Part shown: positions 5,357-8,542 of the stretch, one piece after another
Layout of the letters: each line of letters opens with the position of its first letter
Position numbering within the stretch: position 1 is the first letter of the stretch
Assembly (NCBI GenBank): GCA_002427475.1
Contig: DIRG01000102.1
Location: 1 to 8,542 of the forward strand
Reading direction: 5' to 3'
Length of the DNA: 8,542 bases
Source of the DNA: Mageeibacillus sp. UBA5442
Lineage (GTDB): Bacteria > Bacillota > Clostridia > Saccharofermentanales > DTU023
Notes under the pieces: model-generated
What the model was told of the DNA's origin: nothing
Database searches by the model: none
The model's input: only the letters and a program-made list of their open reading frames with translations
Program-made: the position numbers and the translations under genes

Positions 5357-5430
5357 TGGAGCGGGTGAAGGGAATCGAACCCTCACGATCAGCTTGGAAG
5401 GCTGATGTTCTACCACTAAACTACACCCGC
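5357..5430 (-). tRNA. tRNA-Gly (anticodon TCC)
   Basis: Read on the minus strand this is a 74-nt cloverleaf with an encoded CCA. The acceptor GCGGGTG/CACCCGC is fully paired, the anticodon stem TCAGC/GCTGA closes CTTCCAA, giving TCC, the T loop is TTCGATT, and the discriminator is T. It is the first gene of the operon. Seven T on the transcribed strand (5350-5356) follow its CCA, and tRNA-Arg begins 10 bases after the CCA. Confidence 0.96.
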
Positions 5431-5450
5431 GTTTGATGCGAACAGTCGCT

Positions 5451-5479
5451 ATTTTACCTGAGCTATTGCCTTTTGTAAA
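5451..5479 (-). promoter_or_regulatory. Promoter of the Gly-Arg tRNA operon
   Basis: On the minus strand, TTTACA (5474-5479) is followed after 17 bp by TAAAAT (5451-5456), each one mismatch from consensus. The predicted start is near 5444, about 14 bases before tRNA-Gly. It shares the 17-bp spacer with the other two tRNA promoters here, and the -10 sequence with that of tRNA-Pro. Confidence 0.75.
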
Positions 5480-5494
5480 GCTCAGAAGTAAATT
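5466..5494 (+). promoter_or_regulatory. Candidate promoter of the topoisomerase operon
   Basis: TTGCCT (5466-5471) and TAAATT (5489-5494) are separated by 17 bp, each matching consensus at 4 of 6 places. It would start transcription near 5501, about 50 bases before the topoisomerase start codon. It overlaps the opposite-facing tRNA-Gly promoter over roughly 14 bp. It is the best plus-strand candidate I see in this gap, but the match is modest. Confidence 0.35.
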
Positions 5495-5536
5495 TCCATG
5501 CTTGAGTTTTAAATCTGAACATGACAAAATTATTGC

Positions 5537-5542
5537 GGAGGA
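5537..5542 (+). promoter_or_regulatory. Ribosome binding site fixing the topoisomerase B-subunit start
   Basis: GGAGGA lies 10 nt before ATG 5553. It selects this start over the ATG codons at 5433/5436 of the same frame. Those have no Shine-Dalgarno and would add 40 residues unlike any type IIA topoisomerase N terminus. The ATG at 5542 is out of frame. Confidence 0.75.
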
Positions 5543-5552
5543 TGAAAAGTAC

Positions 5553-7532
5553 ATGACACAACACTATAACAATGAGAGTATTTCCTCTTTGAAGGGAGCG
5601 GACAGAGTTCGTCTGCGTCCTAGTGTAATTTTTGGATCTGATGACTTGCGTGGTGCTCAGCAGGCCTTCTTTGAGATATTGTCCAACTCAATTGATGAAG
5701 CTCGTGCGGGCTATGGCGATCATATTTCCATCACCCGCTTTAAAGATTATTCTATCTTGGTTGAAGACCACGGCCGCGGCATACCACTGGACTACAATCA
5801 GAAAGAAGAACGTTATAACTGGGAACTAGTGTACTGTGAACTTTACGCCGGCGGTAAATATAAAACCAATCTTGGCGAAAACTATGAATACAGTCTGGGT
5901 TTGAATGGTCTAGGAGCGTGTGCTACACAATATGCTTCGCGCTTTTTCGACGTTGAAGTGACTCGTGACGGTTATGTTTATGAGCTGCATTTTGAACGCG
6001 GAGAAAACGTCGGAGGCCTCAAAAAGACAGAGACAAAGACTCGACGCACCGGAACAAAGCAGCACTTTTTGCTTGACTATGATGTTTTGACCGATATAAA
6101 AATTCCGACGGAGTTTTTCTTGGAGACACTCAAACAACAAGCCATTGTTAATAGCGGAACAGTTTTTGAGTTTAAGGACGAGATTAGTGGGGAAGAGGTC
6201 CAGTTTTCGTACCCTGACGGCATATTGGCTTATGTTAGAGAGATCAATCAGGAACAAGGCAGATTGAGTGAATCTTTTTCCTTTAAAGGTGAGGGCAAGG
6301 GTAGAGATCGCTCCGACAGAGATGAGTACCGCGTCAACGCGACCGTCGCTTTCGCTTTTAATAACGAAAGTAATCTCTTGTCCTACTACCATAACTCTTC
6401 GCCACTTGAGTATGGTGGCTCTCCTGATCGCGCTGTTCGTTCAGCCTTTGTTTCCGTCTTTGACGATTGGCTCAAACAGGAAAATAAATATAAGAGCAAT
6501 GAGAGCAAGATCAGTTTTGCAGATATTGAGGACAGCTTGATACTTGTTACCAGCTCTTTTTCTACCATTACCAGCTATGAGAACCAAACCAAGCGCTCGA
6601 TTAACAACCGCTACATTCAGCGCTTTTTGACGGAATTGATCCGCAACAAATTAACCATCTGGTTTATTGAACACCGGGAAGCCGGCTTACGAGTGCTGGA
6701 TCAAGTTTTAATTAATAAACGTAGCCGCGAAAAAGCTGAGAAAATGCGCATCAGTGTCAAAAAGAATCTGATGACGTCCATGGATTTCACAAACAAACCG
6801 CGTTTGTTCGTTGACTGTCGCTCGCAGGACGTTAAAGAACGCGAGCTTTACATCGTAGAGGGTAACTCTGCTCTTGGATCTGTCAAAATGGCACGCAACG
6901 CTGATTTTCAGGCAGTAATTCCGGTTCGGGGCAAAATCCTTAATTGCCTTAAAGCAGATATTCGCTCCATCTTAAATAGCGACATTATCATGGATCTAAT
7001 AAAAGTATTAGGTTGTGGTGTTGATCTCGGCAGTAAGCAGGTGAAGAACGTTGCTCAATTTGACATCTCACGGCTGCGCTGGAATAAAGTAATTATCTGT
7101 ACAGATGCTGACGTAGACGGCTTTCAGATTCGTACTTTGATCTTAGCTATGTTTTTCAGATTAACGCCGCAGCTGCTGAAAGAGCATAAAATATTTATCG
7201 CTGAGTCTCCCTTGTTTGAAATAACACATAACAAGGGCAGTCTGGAAACAACTCATTTCGCCTATACTGATCGCGAAAAGGATACAATTGTAGCAGGGTT
7301 TGACGGCGGAAAGGTGCATATCCAACGTTCCAAGGGCTTAGGTGAGAATGAGCCGGAAATGATGTGGCAGACAACAATGAATCCGGAAACCCGACGCTTA
7401 ATTGAAGTTGTGCCTGAAACTAAGGATATTGCTGAAGAGACCTTCGAACTACTTTTGGGTAAAAGTGTAGTTGAGAGGCGTGCTTATATAGAAAATCACG
7501 GCCATGAATACGTAGATATGCTGGACATTTAG
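5553..7532 (+). CDS. parE: Type IIA DNA topoisomerase, ATPase/TOPRIM subunit (ParE/GyrB type)
   Basis: This subunit binds ATP and, with the A subunit encoded next, passes one DNA duplex through another. The 659-residue protein has a complete domain set. The GHKL ATPase shows Glu41, Asn45 and Asp48 in EILSNSIDEA, EDHGRGIP (71-78), the lid LGLNGLGA (115-122) and QTK (345-347). A transducer domain follows. The TOPRIM domain shows Glu436 in IVEGNSALGS, PVRGKILN (457-464), and Asp518/Asp520 in TDADVDGFQIRTL. The tail motif is QRSKGLGENEPEMMW (591-605). It is a divergent form: RPSVIFGS replaces RPGMYIGS, Asn118 replaces the lid His, EGNSALGS replaces EGDSAGGS, and Gln replaces His in DVDGxHIR. Catalytic and metal residues remain, so it should be active. 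Gyrase and topo IV cannot be separated from this subunit alone. The symbol parE is my best guess, based on divergence and on B-A gene order away from dnaA/recF. Confidence 0.9.
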   Translation: MTQHYNNESISSLKGADRVRLRPSVIFGSDDLRGAQQAFFEILSNSIDEARAGYGDHISITRFKDYSILVEDHGRGIPLDYNQKEERYNWELVYCELYAGGKYKTNLGENYEYSLGLNGLGACATQYASRFFDVEVTRDGYVYELHFERGENVGGLKKTETKTRRTGTKQHFLLDYDVLTDIKIPTEFFLETLKQQAIVNSGTVFEFKDEISGEEVQFSYPDGILAYVREINQEQGRLSESFSFKGEGKGRDRSDRDEYRVNATVAFAFNNESNLLSYYHNSSPLEYGGSPDRAVRSAFVSVFDDWLKQENKYKSNESKISFADIEDSLILVTSSFSTITSYENQTKRSINNRYIQRFLTELIRNKLTIWFIEHREAGLRVLDQVLINKRSREKAEKMRISVKKNLMTSMDFTNKPRLFVDCRSQDVKERELYIVEGNSALGSVKMARNADFQAVIPVRGKILNCLKADIRSILNSDIIMDLIKVLGCGVDLGSKQVKNVAQFDISRLRWNKVIICTDADVDGFQIRTLILAMFFRLTPQLLKEHKIFIAESPLFEITHNKGSLETTHFAYTDREKDTIVAGFDGGKVHIQRSKGLGENEPEMMWQTTMNPETRRLIEVVPETKDIAEETFELLLGKSVVERRAYIENHGHEYVDMLDI

Positions 7533-7541
7533 GAGTAGTTA

Positions 7542-8542
7542 ATGACGCAAGACGAGAATCTAATCATAGAAAAAACCGAGGCAGCAGCAGTTATCCCTGT
7601 AACTGTCTCTAACACGCTTTATGACAACTATATGCCCTACGCTATGAGCGTAATTGTTTCTCGGGCTATCCCTGAAATTGACGGCTTTAAGCCGGCACAT
7701 AGAAAACTACTTTACACCATGTACAAGATGGGGCTTATGTCCGGTCCACGCTCCAAGTCAGCTGACATCGTCGGCCAGACGATGCAGCTTAATCCTCACG
7801 GTGACCAAGCGATCTATGAGACCATGGTACGCCTGACGCGAGGTAATGGCACCTTGTTGCATCCCTGGATCGATTCTAAGGGCAACTTCGGCAGTGTTAC
7901 ATCACGAGACATGCAATATGCTGCTGCGCGCTACACAGAGGCGCGTCTCGACCCTTCTTGCGTTACTATTTTTGACGGTCTGGACCGCAATGCTGTCCAT
8001 ATGATCGACAACTATTCCGGCACCATGAAGGAACCCAGACTTTTACCGGCACAGTTTCCCACCATACTGGTAAACAGCAATCAAGGTATAGCCGTGGGTA
8101 TGGCGAGTAATATTTGTTCTTTTAATTTGGGCGAAGTCTGCAACGTTACGATAGCTTTTTTGAAAGATTCAAAAACTGATTTATTGGAGCACATGCCTGC
8201 ACCGGATTTTTCAACGGCTGCTGAAATCATTTATGATCAGGATGCTATGCGAGAAATCTATGAAAGTGGCCGCGGCTCTTTCAAGATCAGAGGTACTGCT
8301 GAGATTAATCGTAAAGACAGAACCATAGAAATCAGGGAGATTCCGTATACCACGACGATTGAGACCATCATTGATGACATCTCTGATCAGATAAAGAAGA
8401 ACCGTTTGCAGGATATTACTAACGTGCGCGATGAAACAGACCTGAATGGCTTGTGCATCAGCATTGAATATAAGAGCACTGCAGACCCCGACGTTCTCTT
8501 ACATAAGCTCTATGAAAGCACTTCACTGGAGCATTACTTTTC
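7542..8542 (+). CDS. parC: Type IIA DNA topoisomerase, breakage-reunion subunit (ParC/GyrA type), 3' end outside window
   Basis: This is the DNA-cleaving partner of the preceding subunit. Only the first 333 codons are present, and the frame is open to the window edge. ATG 7542 follows AGGAG (7531-7535), which overlaps the TAG stop of the upstream gene, so the two genes are translationally close (9-nt gap). Visible motifs are the N-terminal YDNYMPYAMSVIVSRAIPEI (27-46), DGFKPAHRKLL, the DNA-gate helix region LNPHGDQAIYETMVRL (83-98), and the catalytic Arg130-Tyr131 in AAARYTEARL. Further on come FDGLDRN, EPRLLPAQFPTILVN and QGIAVGMASNI. Positions equivalent to E. coli GyrA His78, Ser83 and Asp87 are Asn84, Gln89 and Glu93. 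The C-terminal domain that would separate gyrase (GyrA box) from topo IV lies beyond the window, so the symbol parC is provisional. Confidence 0.9.
   Translation, partial: MTQDENLIIEKTEAAAVIPVTVSNTLYDNYMPYAMSVIVSRAIPEIDGFKPAHRKLLYTMYKMGLMSGPRSKSADIVGQTMQLNPHGDQAIYETMVRLTRGNGTLLHPWIDSKGNFGSVTSRDMQYAAARYTEARLDPSCVTIFDGLDRNAVHMIDNYSGTMKEPRLLPAQFPTILVNSNQGIAVGMASNICSFNLGEVCNVTIAFLKDSKTDLLEHMPAPDFSTAAEIIYDQDAMREIYESGRGSFKIRGTAEINRKDRTIEIREIPYTTTIETIIDDISDQIKKNRLQDITNVRDETDLNGLCISIEYKSTADPDVLLHKLYESTSLEHYF

Noticed and set aside
5254..5436. Plus-strand 60-codon frame with a GIEPSRSAWKADVLPLNYTR-like translation
   Set aside because: It is the antisense of tRNA-Arg and tRNA-Gly. This peptide type is a well-known false ORF produced by translating the complement of tRNA genes.
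5433..5552. 40-codon N-terminal extension of the topoisomerase B subunit
   Set aside because: The early ATGs follow the tRNA-Gly gene without a ribosome site, while GGAGGA precedes ATG 5553 and the family N terminus begins there.
5324..5554. Minus-strand 76-codon frame
   Set aside because: It covers tRNA-Gly and part of tRNA-Arg plus their promoter. The translation is a tRNA-derived artefact.
5910..6392. Long minus-strand frame of 160 codons inside the topoisomerase gene
   Set aside because: It lies wholly opposite a strongly conserved coding region, shows no recognisable family and has no clear ribosome site, so it is a shadow frame.
1..8542. CRISPR arrays, insertion sequences, attachment sites, toxin-antitoxin or defence genes
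   Set aside because: No regularly spaced repeats, terminal inverted repeats, transposase or integrase motifs, or tRNA-end duplications were seen. All substantial open frames are accounted for by housekeeping-type genes.

Overview
The window looks like chromosomal housekeeping DNA from a Gram-positive bacterium of the Firmicutes, most likely a Clostridia-type lineage. Four points support this. The Shine-Dalgarno sites are strong (GGAGG-like). All six tRNA genes encode their own CCA. The thymidylate synthase resembles Bacillus subtilis ThyA (PCxY active site, RSND motif). The type IIA topoisomerase pair is a divergent form that I associate from memory with Clostridia. I see no phage, plasmid, IS or CRISPR signature, and base composition looks even by eye.

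Layout, left to right. (1) A near-consensus promoter drives tRNA-Pro(CGG), which is followed by an intrinsic terminator. Then come thyA and folA, a two-gene thymidylate/folate unit (ThyA makes dTMP and dihydrofolate, FolA recycles the dihydrofolate). No separate promoter is visible for this pair. (2) A 338-residue Ogt-type DNA alkyl-cysteine methyltransferase carries an extra N-terminal domain that looks like a degenerate GNAT fold, and it probably has its own promoter. (3) A minus-strand tRNA operon, His(GTG)-Gln(TTG)-Lys(TTT), has a near-consensus promoter and a terminator abutting the ogt stop codon. (4) A RimJ/RimL-type N-acetyltransferase is followed by a 468-residue single-pass membrane protein. 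That protein has a cytoplasmic region resembling a PP2C phosphatase without its metal ligands, and an extracytoplasmic SH3-like domain. (5) A second minus-strand tRNA operon, Gly(TCC)-Arg(TCT), is built the same way, with its terminator abutting the stop codon of the membrane protein. (6) Divergent from it is a type IIA topoisomerase operon: a complete ATPase/TOPRIM subunit (ParE/GyrB type) and the first 333 codons of its breakage-reunion subunit (ParC/GyrA type), which runs off the window.

All protein genes lie on the plus strand. Two tRNA operons on the minus strand are inserted between them and meet the plus-strand genes head-on at terminator hairpins. The points most worth a second look are the apparent PP2C pseudophosphatase-TM-SH3 protein, unusual residues at quinolone-contact positions in both topoisomerase subunits, the GNAT-like/Ogt fusion, and U7 tracts directly after the first tRNA of both minus-strand operons. 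I found no convincing evidence for a new defence, mobile or biosynthetic system.
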